NCBI GenBank assembly: GCA_037045645.1 | Contig: JBAOIH010000001.1 | Location: 496,001 to 560,000 of the forward strand | Direction: 5' to 3' | Source: Nocardioides sp. | Lineage (GTDB): Bacteria > Actinomycetota > Actinomycetes > Propionibacteriales > Nocardioidaceae | DNA length: 64,000 nt | Shown: positions 41,721-49,674 of the stretch, piece after piece | Position numbering within the stretch: the stretch's first letter is position 1 | Layout of the letters: every line of letters begins with the position of its first letter | Notes under the pieces: generated by a model | What the model saw: the letters and a program-made list of their open reading frames with translations, nothing else | Databases searched by the model: none | What the model was told of the DNA's origin: nothing | Program-made: the position numbers and the translations under genes

Positions 41721-42443
41721 ATGTCCAGCAACCCTCCCGAGAACCCCTACGGTTCCAGCGATCCGACCGGTGGCCAGCCGCCGAGCGAGCCGAACGGCGC
41801 TAGCTCACAGCCGCCCAGCGATCCGTACGGCGCTAGCTCACCGCCGCCGAGTGATCCGTACGGTGCCCAGGCAAACAACCCCTATGGTGGCCAGCAGCCG
41901 AGTGCGCCATACGGTCAGCCGGGACAGCCCTACGGTCAGCCCGGGCAGCCGTACGGCGCCAGTGGCCCGTACGTTCCGCCGCAGAAGTCGAACAACAAGA
42001 CCATCTGGATCGTACTCGGCGTGATCGGCGCCGCCATCGTGCTTTTCTGTGGAGGCTGCCTCGCCCTGGGCGCAATTGGCTTCAACGAGGCCAAGAAGGA
42101 GGTCGAGAAGCAGACCCAGCCCTACGACGGTGAGGGCGGCAGCGGCAACCCGATGACAGTGTCCGAGGGCGCCGAGTTCACCATCGATGACGTCACCTTC
42201 CTCTCCGGCTGGAGCGTCGACTCGATGGGCAACATCGTGGGCCTGAAGGCGACCCCGTCCGGTGGTGGCTTCTTGTCCTCGTCGACAGTGGAGTTCCGGA
42301 TGCTCAAGGGCGGTTCGCCGATCGCCTCGGCCTCGTGCTTCGCGGTGGTCGCCGAAGACGAGACCGAAGACGTGAGCTGCATCTCCGATCAGTTCGAAGA
42401 GATCGGCGCGTGGGACGAGATCGAGGTCGAGGAGACCAACTGA
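41721..42443 (+). CDS. Single-pass membrane protein, paralogue 2
   Basis: 240 aa. GGAG lies ~9 bases before the ATG. A long low-complexity N-terminus (~1-88) has PPSDPYGASS and GQPGQPYG repeats, then a membrane helix with LFCGGCLALGAIG (~95-115) and an extracellular domain with GWSVDSMGNIVGLK, VEFRMLKGG and two Cys. It is a paralogue of the preceding gene. Such Pro/Gln/Tyr-rich tails are common in actinobacterial membrane proteins and may mediate clustering. Function unknown. Confidence 0.8.
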   Translation: MSSNPPENPYGSSDPTGGQPPSEPNGASSQPPSDPYGASSPPPSDPYGAQANNPYGGQQPSAPYGQPGQPYGQPGQPYGASGPYVPPQKSNNKTIWIVLGVIGAAIVLFCGGCLALGAIGFNEAKKEVEKQTQPYDGEGGSGNPMTVSEGAEFTIDDVTFLSGWSVDSMGNIVGLKATPSGGGFLSSSTVEFRMLKGGSPIASASCFAVVAEDETEDVSCISDQFEEIGAWDEIEVEETN

Positions 42444-42474
42444 GTCGAGCGCACGGGGGAGAGGTCGCCACCGG

Positions 42475-42480
42475 TAGCCT
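42475..42480 (+). promoter_or_regulatory. Leaderless -10 of the sulfotransferase gene
   Basis: TAGCCT, seven bases, then the GTG at 42488. It supports GTG 42488 as the start. Confidence 0.45.
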
Positions 42481-42487
42481 CTCCCTC

Positions 42488-43600
42488 GTGCCCGACGAAT
42501 CCGCTGCCCCATCGAGCGCAGCCCGTGAGCGTCCGCTCTGGCTGCTGATCACCGGGTCGGGCCGCAGCGGCACCTCCTCGGTGGGTGGCGCTCTCAAGCG
42601 TCTGGGACTGCACGTCCCGCAGCCCGAGGTCGAGGCCGATCACAAGAATCCGCGCGGCTACTACGAGCCGGCCTGGCTCGCCGCGCTGCTCAAAGACTTC
42701 CTGGAGCCGATCCCGGTCCGCACCATCGACAGCCGACCGCGCACCGCCGAGATCGCGATGGCGGCGCTGGCCGACAGTGACGTCGAGTCGCAACTACGCG
42801 AGTGGTTGCGCGACCTGTTGGCCTACGACCAGGTCGCGATCAAGGACACCCGCGCCTACTGGGTCTATGACCTGTTCACTCGACTCTCTGCCGAGTTGGG
42901 TGCCGACCTGGCGTCGTTGACCATGCTGCGGCACCCGACGGAGGTCGTACGTTCGCGCGACACTGCTTATCTCTCGGGGCAGTCCGAAGAATTCCGTCGC
43001 GAACGCGAGACCACCAACGTCGCGGCCTGGATGAACTCCATCTTCGAGACCGAGCGCGCGACCCGCGCCAACCCGCGCGCGTTCGTGCGCTACACCGACT
43101 TGCGCGAGGACTGGCGTACGGCCCTGGCGCGGGCGGGAGACCAACTCGGTCTCAGTTATAACGCCGACCTGGCGCCACTCGACCAGGGTGGCGCCCACCA
43201 CGACGTCGACGACTTCATCGACTCCGGGCTGTTCCGCTCCCAGGTCACCTGGGACGACATCCAGGTCGCGCCGGTGCTGCAGGAGATGGCCGAGGCCACC
43301 TGGCGGGCTGTCAACGCACTTGTCGACGACCCGCAGGACCAGGCCGCGATCGCCGAACTGCAGCGCCTGCGCGGCGAGTACGACGATCTCTATGCCTTCG
43401 CCTCGGCGATGACCATGGACGAACGCACCGCGCAGGTCGCTGCTGCCAAGCGGGACCTGAAGGAACGGCTGGCCAAACGCCGCCAGCGGATCACTCGGCT
43501 GGAGGAGCAGTTGGCGCAGGCGCGCGCTGAGGGCGCTGGCGGGCGTACGACACTCGAACCCGCCTTCCGACGGATGCTCAGTCGGCTGCGCCGCCGCTGA
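42488..43600 (+). CDS. Sulfotransferase family protein
   Basis: 370 aa from GTG 42488. The PAPS-binding loop GSGRSGTSS is at 23-31, the HPTEVVRSRDT block near 155 fits the 3'-phosphate site, and RYTDLREDW near 205 is also typical. The C-terminal ~90 residues are a basic coiled coil (AAKRDLKERLAKRRQRITRL) ending in Arg-rich sequence. It probably transfers sulfate to a carbohydrate; the neighbouring convergent GT4 gene supports surface-glycan work. The stop overlaps the GT4 gene by 23 bp. Confidence 0.82.
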   Translation: MPDESAAPSSAARERPLWLLITGSGRSGTSSVGGALKRLGLHVPQPEVEADHKNPRGYYEPAWLAALLKDFLEPIPVRTIDSRPRTAEIAMAALADSDVESQLREWLRDLLAYDQVAIKDTRAYWVYDLFTRLSAELGADLASLTMLRHPTEVVRSRDTAYLSGQSEEFRRERETTNVAAWMNSIFETERATRANPRAFVRYTDLREDWRTALARAGDQLGLSYNADLAPLDQGGAHHDVDDFIDSGLFRSQVTWDDIQVAPVLQEMAEATWRAVNALVDDPQDQAAIAELQRLRGEYDDLYAFASAMTMDERTAQVAAAKRDLKERLAKRRQRITRLEEQLAQARAEGAGGRTTLEPAFRRMLSRLRRR

Positions 43601-44723
43601 CGATCGCCTCGAACAGGCGCTCCCAGCGCAGCGCGAGGGTGGCCGGATCCCACTCGGCCGACCGGACGAGCGCCGCCGCGCCAAGGTCGTGACGCAAGCG
43701 GTCGTCGAGTGCGACCCGTTGCAGCCCGGCGGCCAGCGCGGGCACGTCGTCGGCCGGTGTGAGCAGTCCGTCAGTGCCGTCGGTGATGATCTCGCGCGGG
43801 CCGGACGGGCAGTCGTACGACACGCAAGGCACTCCGGCCGCCATCGCCTCCTGCAGCACCAACGGGTAGCCCTCCGCGCGCGACGAGAGGGCCGCGATCG
43901 ACGCCCGTGACCACTCGGTCGCGATGTCGTCGGTGCTGCCGGGCAGGTCGACCCGGTCCTGGATGCCCCGCGTGGCCGCAAGGTCTTCCAGTCGCTCGCG
44001 TTGGGGGCCGTCGCCGAAGATCCGCAGTCGCCAGCCGGGCAGGTCGTCTGCCACACGGGCAAAGGCCCGGATCAGGTGGCCGTACTGCTTCTCGGCGACC
44101 AATCGGCCTGCCGTCATGATCACCCGCGAGTCCAGCGTCGAACGGTCGAACGCCACCGGCGGCAACGGGTTGGGGATGACCTCCAGGCGCGCGGTGTCAC
44201 CGAGACGATCACACAGCCAGTCTCTTTCGGCCGCGGTGAGCAGCACGACGGCCGCCGCCTCGGGAGCCGTACGCAACAGTGGCTCCAGGCCGCCTTTGCG
44301 TTGCGAGGTCGCACGGTGCTCCTGGTGTACGACCGGCGTGTGCGGCAGGAACCGCCGGGCCAGCGTCAGCAGCGCCGGGGTGACCGTGACGATCACGTCC
44401 GCGTCGATCTTCGGCAGTCCCGCCGCGATCCCGGCGTCCATCGCGGCGTCGAACTGCGCGTCCCACTCCTCCGGCACCAACCGCGACGGTTGAGTTGGGC
44501 CTCCCTGGGCGTTGAGTTGGGGATCCCTGACCGTTGAGTTGAGCCAGGTCAGCCGGATCGTCGGGTCGACCTCATACAGCGGCTCATCTGCTTGGCGTAC
44601 GACACTGACCAACTCGACTTCATGCCCGTGGTCGAGGCCGACCAACGCGTTGGCCTGACTGATCACCGAGCGGGTCGTACCTCCGGGACCGGTGAGGTTG
44701 AAGACGAGGTACGCGACCTTCAC
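43578..44723 (-). CDS. GT4-family glycosyltransferase
   Basis: 381 aa, GT-B fold. The N-terminal NLTGPGGTTRSVISQAN is the typical donor-side loop, GRLVAEKQYGHLIRAFA marks the second domain, and the Glu-x7-Glu pair in EGYPLVLQEAM (~290-300) binds the nucleotide sugar. It resembles teichoic-acid or capsule glycosyltransferases. It is second in a minus-strand pair after the UspA-like gene, with a 4-nt overlap (44720-44723). Donor and acceptor are unknown. Confidence 0.87.
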   Translation of the reverse strand: MKVAYLVFNLTGPGGTTRSVISQANALVGLDHGHEVELVSVVRQADEPLYEVDPTIRLTWLNSTVRDPQLNAQGGPTQPSRLVPEEWDAQFDAAMDAGIAAGLPKIDADVIVTVTPALLTLARRFLPHTPVVHQEHRATSQRKGGLEPLLRTAPEAAAVVLLTAAERDWLCDRLGDTARLEVIPNPLPPVAFDRSTLDSRVIMTAGRLVAEKQYGHLIRAFARVADDLPGWRLRIFGDGPQRERLEDLAATRGIQDRVDLPGSTDDIATEWSRASIAALSSRAEGYPLVLQEAMAAGVPCVSYDCPSGPREIITDGTDGLLTPADDVPALAAGLQRVALDDRLRHDLGAAALVRSAEWDPATLALRWERLFEAIVSGGAAD

Positions 44724-45292
44724 AGGCCGGTAACGCCCTCGCCGTGCCCCGCCTGCTCGTCGAAGTTCTCACGCTCGAGCAGATGCAGAACGGGTACGCC
44801 CAGGCGCCGCCGCGCCCGCGAGGTCCAGTCGACGTGGAAGAACTCCGAGACCACATGGGAGCGAGTCAAGATAATGGCCTCACGGCCGTCGACCTGCTTG
44901 ACCTTCGTCGCAAGTGCGTCGATCGGGTCATCGTGCACGATCTCGCCGTTGACGGTCGCGCCCGTGGAGCGCAGCGCGTTGAGCGTCGTGTCGCGCTCCT
45001 GCTCCGCCTGTTCCTCGGAGTCGTGCCGGATGGCCTCGAGGTCCTCCGGGTCCATCATCATCGCCGGGCTGGCCATGATCTCGCCTGCGGCCAACGAGCC
45101 CATCGAGGCCTCGATCCGGCTGGCGGCGTCGTCGTAGGGGATGAGCACGTGATAGACGACCTCGTCGGCGATCTCCTCGTGCAACGAGTGCACCTGGCGA
45201 GCATCCGCGGCCGTCAGCTCGTTCTCGATGAGCAACACCACGTCGTACGTGCCGATGCCATCGGCGATGGATTCGTTGGTGCCCTCGGTCAT
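44720..45292 (-). CDS. UspA-like hypothetical protein
   Basis: 190 aa from ATG 45292, preceded by a good GGAGG at seven-base spacing; a GTG 30 nt upstream is less likely. The layout suggests a universal-stress-type alpha/beta fold: TYDVVLLIENEL as strand 1, ALRSTGATVNGEIVHDDPID in the middle, AIILTRSHVVSEFFH near 150, and RRLGVPVLHLLE at the end. The ATP-loop glycines of classical UspA are not clear. It leads the unit with the GT4 gene. Confidence 0.65.
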   Translation of the reverse strand: MTEGTNESIADGIGTYDVVLLIENELTAADARQVHSLHEEIADEVVYHVLIPYDDAASRIEASMGSLAAGEIMASPAMMMDPEDLEAIRHDSEEQAEQERDTTLNALRSTGATVNGEIVHDDPIDALATKVKQVDGREAIILTRSHVVSEFFHVDWTSRARRRLGVPVLHLLERENFDEQAGHGEGVTGL

Positions 45293-45311
45293 GTCGTCCT
45301 CCTGCGGCGCG

Positions 45312-46400
45312 TCACTCGACACTAAGAATCCTAGACAGGTCGTATTTCACGGGCTGTTCGAGTTGGTCATAGCCGCAAGATTCGGGGTCCCGATCGGGAC
45401 GCCAGCGCTTGAAGTGGGCTGTGTGCCGGAAGCGCCGGCCCTCCATGTTGTCGTACTTCACTTCCAGCACCCGCTCGGGGCGCAGGGGCGTGAACGACAG
45501 GTCCTTGCCCTGACTCCAGCGACTGCCCGTGCCCGGAACCCGGTCGGGGTTGGCGATCATGAACTCCGCCCACTTGCCCCACGGATGTTCCTCGATGGGT
45601 ACGACGAGCGCCTGGAGTTCCTCGATCAGCTCCGCGCGGCGTACGGCGGTGAAGTTGGCGCTCACCCCGACGTGCTGCAACTCGCCGTCGTCGTTGTAGA
45701 GCCCGAGCAGCAGGCTGCCCAGCAACGGCTGCTCGGGCGTGGAGTTCTTGTGCTCGCGATAGCCCGCGACCACCACGTCGGCGGTGCGCTCGTGCTTGAT
45801 CTTGAGCATGGTGCGTTTGTTGGGTTCGTACGTCGCCCCGAGCGGCTTGGCGATCACGCCGTCGAGACCGGCCCCTTCGAACTCGTGGAACCACTGCTCT
45901 GCAAGCCGGGTGTCGGTGGTCGTACGCGTGAGGTAGCACGGACCGGTCAGGCCGCCGAGTGCCTGCTCCAATCGCATGCGCCGCGTATGGAATGTTTGCG
46001 CCCTCAGGTCCTCGTCACCCAGGGCCAGCACGTCGAACGCGACGTACGACGCGGGCGTCTTCTCGCTGAGCATGGTGATCCGCGAGACCGCCGGGTGGAT
46101 GCGCTCTTGCAAGACCTCGAACTCCAAGCGCTTGCCGATCGCCACGAAGATCTCCCCGTCCAGCACACACCGATCGGGCAACTGCTCACGCATCGCCTCG
46201 ACCAGTTCGGGGAAATAGCGAGTCAGCGGCTTGGTGTTGCGACTGGCGAGCTCGACCTCGTCGCCGTCCTTGAAGACCAGGCAACGGAAGCCGTCCCATT
46301 TGGGTTCGAAACTCAAGCCGCCGTACTTCGCGGGGTCAGGGACCCCCGACACCGCCTTGGCCAGCATCGGCAGCACGGGCGGCAGTACGGGAAGGTCCAC
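45312..46400 (-). CDS. ligC: ATP-dependent DNA ligase (LigC-type)
   Basis: 362 aa from GTG 46400. The adenylation domain has the nucleotidyl-Lys34 in EPKWDGFRC, followed by RNTKPLTRYFPEL, DGEIFV (~80), SYVAFDVLALGD and LDGVIAKPLGATYEP; the motif V Lys is in MLKIKHERTADVVV. An OB-fold follows. No polymerase or nuclease domain is present, as in mycobacterial LigC. It probably seals nicks in excision repair with the stand-alone polymerase at 40.0-41.1 kb. The start is supported by a leaderless -10. Confidence 0.92.
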   Translation of the reverse strand: MDLPVLPPVLPMLAKAVSGVPDPAKYGGLSFEPKWDGFRCLVFKDGDEVELASRNTKPLTRYFPELVEAMREQLPDRCVLDGEIFVAIGKRLEFEVLQERIHPAVSRITMLSEKTPASYVAFDVLALGDEDLRAQTFHTRRMRLEQALGGLTGPCYLTRTTTDTRLAEQWFHEFEGAGLDGVIAKPLGATYEPNKRTMLKIKHERTADVVVAGYREHKNSTPEQPLLGSLLLGLYNDDGELQHVGVSANFTAVRRAELIEELQALVVPIEEHPWGKWAEFMIANPDRVPGTGSRWSQGKDLSFTPLRPERVLEVKYDNMEGRRFRHTAHFKRWRPDRDPESCGYDQLEQPVKYDLSRILSVE

Positions 46401-46406
46401 TGCGCG

Positions 46407-46412
46407 AGCGTA
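46407..46412 (-). promoter_or_regulatory. Leaderless -10 of ligC
   Basis: Minus-strand TACGCT, six bases, then the GTG at 46400. No ribosome site is present. Confidence 0.5.
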
Positions 46413-46447
46413 GTTGAGACTGGCCGGTTCGCAGCGCTGCCAACGTG

Positions 46448-46885
46448 CTAGTTGACTGCGAAGGCGCTGATCTCGAACGCCGACCCGCAATCGTCGGTTC
46501 CGGGCCCGCAGTGGTTGTAGGCGCGCACGGGGAACCCCCAGCGTTTGTCGTAGCTGACGCCGAACTCGCGGGCACGTCGGTAGTAGCTCAACTTGTCGAA
46601 GAGGTCCTCGATCGTGAAGGCCTGCTCGACCGGCATCTTGCAACGTCTCTGGTTGCTGGTCACTTCCACGGCGCGGCCGTCCTTCACACTCACCCGCCAC
46701 GGGCAGGGCGAGCACATCCCCTCGCAGGTCTCATAGGTGAATGCGTACGACTCCGGTTCGCGCGACTCCCACAACTGCCTGGCTGCATCCTGCTCGCGCC
46801 CGTCTGCCCCGGCGCGCCAGATGAAGACGACCACCAGGCCGACGAAGCCGAGGAGTGCCAGAATGAGAGCCGCGCGTCGCATCAT
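46448..46885 (-). CDS. DUF6174-like membrane-anchored protein
   Basis: 145 aa from ATG 46885 (a second ATG three bases on is possible). An N-terminal hydrophobic segment (~6-24) leads into a domain with QLWESREPESYAFTYETCEG, CPWRVSVKDGRAVEV and SYYRRAREFGVSYDKRWG, which fits DUF6174. Four Cys residues follow the anchor, so disulfides outside the cell are likely. An upstream extension to 47137 is open but low in coding character. Confidence 0.72.
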   Translation of the reverse strand: MMRRAALILALLGFVGLVVVFIWRAGADGREQDAARQLWESREPESYAFTYETCEGMCSPCPWRVSVKDGRAVEVTSNQRRCKMPVEQAFTIEDLFDKLSYYRRAREFGVSYDKRWGFPVRAYNHCGPGTDDCGSAFEISAFAVN

Positions 46886-47187
46886 GACGAGTGGACGTGC
46901 CGGACCGGGCCCAGGTTCCGGCTTTGAAGGTTCACTCCGGCGAGGAGTCGCGGACACCCACTCCGCCGGCAAGAACTGCGGCCTCGGACGGCCGCGGATC
47001 GCCGCCAAGTCCTCCCGCGGCCGCAGTTCTGTGGTCTCGTCGTCCGTGCGGATGCCGAAGGTGCACGTTAAAGGTGATGAAAGCCACATTGCTGCGCAAG
47101 TCGGGCATTTGTCCCTGTTTAGATCATGACCGCACACTCTTTACCAACGACGAGTGTCGGTCTCGGGAGCAGACGATCGAGGACATC
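46886..47187. other. 302-bp divergent intergenic region
   Basis: It lies between the DUF6174 gene and the Tat-exported protein gene. No gene is convincing. The right half (about 47060-47140) is less GC-rich than its surroundings, with ACGTTAAAGGTGATGAAAGC and GTTTAGATCATGACC, so promoters probably lie there, but no -35/-10 pair with standard spacing is clear. GCGGCCGCAG and CTGCGGCC words form an inverted pair near 46977-47022. Confidence 0.5.
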
Positions 47188-47790
47188 ATGACCCCACTCA
47201 GCCGCCGCAACGTCCTGCGGGGCGCGGCCTGGACCGTACCTGCGGTGACTGTCGTCACCGCTGCCCCCGCGTTCGCTGCAAGCCCGGAAGCCTCGGGCAC
47301 CCCTATTTCCTGGTACGCCGAGTCGCTCACGCAGACTTCTCTGGCTGACTACTCCAATAATGGGTACGTCGAGATCTACGTCCATCACGACGATCCGTCG
47401 CAACCGGGTTATCTCAAGGTGATGCACTGGGCGTACAACAACACGCTGTACTGGCGCCCGGCGTTCGGCGCTGGCTTCGCCATGACCGGCGCCGTCATCA
47501 CGTTCACGCTGCCTAACGATCAGGTGCTGAATGCGGTGAGCCCGACCGGCAACCAGTTCGGGGTGGCCCAGTTCAATGCGTTCACCTCGAGCCCAGCCGG
47601 CAAGTACATCTACGAGCAGAACCAATGGTCTGTCGCGCAGTCGGGCAACACCGTCACGCTGACCTACAGCGGTGACGTGCCGGCCCAATCTGCGGCGGGT
47701 TGGGTGTTCACGAGCAAGCCCGTGTCGGGCACTGTGGACCCGAACTACGCCTACCACGCCTCGGCCACGTTGGCCGCCTCCGCGCTCTGA
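47188..47790 (+). CDS. Tat-exported protein of unknown function
   Basis: 200 aa from ATG 47188 with GAGG nine bases upstream. Twin-arginine signal SRRNVLRGAAW, hydrophobic core and AFA cleavage site near residue 29. The mature ~170 residues are rich in Tyr, Asn, Ser and Thr, beta-type, with no Cys and no motif that I recognise. Export through Tat implies folding before secretion. It is followed at once by the triplicated repeat. Confidence 0.82.
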   Translation: MTPLSRRNVLRGAAWTVPAVTVVTAAPAFAASPEASGTPISWYAESLTQTSLADYSNNGYVEIYVHHDDPSQPGYLKVMHWAYNNTLYWRPAFGAGFAMTGAVITFTLPNDQVLNAVSPTGNQFGVAQFNAFTSSPAGKYIYEQNQWSVAQSGNTVTLTYSGDVPAQSAAGWVFTSKPVSGTVDPNYAYHASATLAASAL

Positions 47791-47807
47791 GCATCGATAG
47801 CTCAGTT

Positions 47808-47968
47808 CGGTCGCTCGCGCCGGACGGCGCTCGACTCCGTCGCTCCCCGGCCTGAATGGGGGAGCTCGGTCGCTCGCGCCGGACGGCGCTCGACTCCGTC
47901 GCTCCCCGGCCTGAACTGGCGAGCTCGGTCGCTCGCGCCTGACGGCGCTCGACTCCGTCGCTCCCCGG
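47808..47968. repeat. 59-bp tandem repeat (three copies) running into tRNA-Gln
   Basis: Copies begin with CGGTCGCTCGCGCC at 47808, 47867 and 47926. Each carries GACGGCGCTCGACTCCGTCG followed by CTCCCCGG. In the last copy CTCCCCGG (47961-47968) is itself the 3' end of the tRNA. On the tRNA strand the repeat forms hairpins such as GCGCC-GTCC-GGCGC and could act in 3' processing or transcription ending, but no U run is present. Confidence 0.93.
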
Positions 47969-48039
47969 GTAGGAGTCGAACCTACGTCGCTAATCCTGAT
48001 TCAAAGTCAGGCGGGCCCTGCCGGCAGACCAACCGGGGA
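47961..48039 (-). tRNA. tRNA-Gln (anticodon UUG)
   Basis: Acceptor stem TCCCCGG with CCGGGGA and discriminator G; U1-A72 is typical of bacterial tRNA-Gln. D-stem GGTC/GGCC, anticodon stem CCTGA/TCAGG with loop CTTTGAA (UUG), T-arm GTAGG-TTCGACT-CCTAC. It is 79 nt long because the variable region is nine nt (ATTAGCGAC) instead of the usual four or five, and the D-arm is slightly long. CCA is not encoded. It lies just upstream of the divergent glmU. Confidence 0.85.
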
Positions 48040-48229
48040 TAGACCGCTAACCCTAGATGTCGACACCACAAGCGAGCACATCGGTGGGGGCGAAACTCGC
48101 TCGCCGCGCTGCTCCGGCCGAACGATCTCGCCGATCTCGTGATCTCCACGGCAGGAACCAGTGGGCACTTGGAGACGCCCGACGCCTGCTTCGGTGACTC
48201 CGACTGCCCACTCGACGAAGCGTTCGTTC

Positions 48230-48235
48230 TACCCT
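48230..48235 (+). promoter_or_regulatory. Leaderless -10 of glmU
   Basis: TACCCT, six bases, then the ATG at 48242. The -35 is not clear. The 202-bp gap from the tRNA holds nothing else that I can support. Confidence 0.5.
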
Positions 48236-48241
48236 GACCAC

Positions 48242-49633
48242 ATGGCTCATGACGTGACCGTGATCGTCCTCGCCGCCGGTGGCGGCACCCGGATGAAGTC
48301 CAAGACCATGAAGGTCCTCCACCCAGTCGCCGGGCGCAGCATGGTCGGTCACGTGCTTACCGCAGTCAGGGCGGTGCAACCGACCCAACTCGTCGCGGTC
48401 GTCGGCCACCAACGCGACCAGGTCGGCCCGCACATCCAGCAGCTCGCACCCGATGCGGTGCTCGCGGTCCAGGAGGTGCTCGACGGAACGGGTGGTGCCG
48501 TACGGATCGCCACTCAGGCGCTCAAACCCAAGGGCACGGTGCTGGTGCTGACCGGCGATACCCCACTGCTCGAAGGCGCGTCGCTCAAGGCGTTCGCCGA
48601 GGAGCACGAGGCAGCCCAGCGTGCCGTCAGCATCCTGACCGGAGTCGTCGAACGCCCCACCGGCTATGGCCGGATCGTGCGCAACGACGAGGGTGATGTC
48701 GAGGCGATCGTCGAGGAGAAGGACGCCAGCCCCGAGCAGCGCGGCATCCACGAGATCAACTCCGGCATTCTCGCGTTCGAGGCGGAGTTCCTGCTCAGCG
48801 CACTGCCGCGGCTGAGCAACGACAACGCCAACGGCGAGTTCTATCTGACCGACACCGTCGGCATCGCGCGCGAGGACGGGCTGACGGTCGGCGCGTATCA
48901 GATCCACGACGTACGCCAGACCGAGGGCGCCAACGACCGTGCTCAACTCGCCGAGCTCGGCCGCGAACTCAATCAGCGCATCGTCAACCGCTGGATGAAG
49001 GACGGCGTGACGATCATGGATCCGGCCACTACCTGGATCGAGACCGACGTCGTACTCGAACCCGACGTCACGATCCTGCCGGGCACCCAACTCCTCGGCG
49101 CCACCCTGATCAGGGAGGACGCTGTCGTCGGCCCGGACACCACTCTCAAGGACTGCGAGGTCGGCGTCGGTGCACGCGTCAGTCGTACGCACGGCGAACT
49201 CGCCGTGATCGGTGACGGCGCCAACGTCGGACCCTTCACCCACCTGCGCCCGGGCACCCAACTCGGCGCCGGCGGCAAGATCGGTTCCTTCGCCGAGACC
49301 AAGAACGCGGTCATCGGGGAGAACGGCAAGGTGCCCCACCTGATCTACGTCGGCGACGCCGAGATCGGAGCTGACGCCAACATCGGCGCAGGCACGATCT
49401 TCGCCAACTACGACGGGTCCAAGAAGCACCGGACCACCGTCGGCGCGCGGGCTCGGGTCGGGTCCAACAACACTCTCGTGGCGCCGGTCAGCGTCGGAGA
49501 AGGTGCGGTCACCGGTGGCGGCGCGGTCATCCGAGAGGACGTACCCGCGGGTGCGCTCGCCGTCTCGGCCGGCAAGCAACGCAACATCGAGGGCCACGTC
49601 GAACGCAAGCGATCGGGTGCGGCAGAATCCTGA
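48242..49633 (+). CDS. glmU: Bifunctional GlmU (UDP-GlcNAc synthesis)
   Basis: 463 aa, full length. The N-terminal uridylyltransferase domain has LAAGGGTRMKS (10-20) with the later KVLHPVAG, and the C-terminal left-handed beta-helix acetyltransferase domain contains the conserved FAETKNAVIG, the catalytic His of KVPHLIYVGDA, and ANYDG. It converts glucosamine-1-phosphate to GlcNAc-1-phosphate and then to UDP-GlcNAc for peptidoglycan. prs follows 41 bp later in the same direction, the usual actinobacterial order. Confidence 0.97.
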   Translation: MAHDVTVIVLAAGGGTRMKSKTMKVLHPVAGRSMVGHVLTAVRAVQPTQLVAVVGHQRDQVGPHIQQLAPDAVLAVQEVLDGTGGAVRIATQALKPKGTVLVLTGDTPLLEGASLKAFAEEHEAAQRAVSILTGVVERPTGYGRIVRNDEGDVEAIVEEKDASPEQRGIHEINSGILAFEAEFLLSALPRLSNDNANGEFYLTDTVGIAREDGLTVGAYQIHDVRQTEGANDRAQLAELGRELNQRIVNRWMKDGVTIMDPATTWIETDVVLEPDVTILPGTQLLGATLIREDAVVGPDTTLKDCEVGVGARVSRTHGELAVIGDGANVGPFTHLRPGTQLGAGGKIGSFAETKNAVIGENGKVPHLIYVGDAEIGADANIGAGTIFANYDGSKKHRTTVGARARVGSNNTLVAPVSVGEGAVTGGGAVIREDVPAGALAVSAGKQRNIEGHVERKRSGAAES

Positions 49634-49674
49634 CGTAATGCCCCACCCAGCCTCGACGCCGAAGTGAGCATGTT

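Noticed and set aside
46886..47137. N-terminal extension of the DUF6174 protein with CGHD and CPTC
   Set aside because: It looks a little like a zinc ribbon, but the rest is low in coding character and it would place the membrane anchor mid-protein.
47961..48039. Prophage or island attachment site
   Set aside because: The repeat copies the tRNA end, but there is no integrase, and the next genes (glmU, prs) are core.
48053..49597. A 514-residue open frame on the minus strand
   Set aside because: Antisense to glmU, which is complete and well conserved; the translation has no family features.
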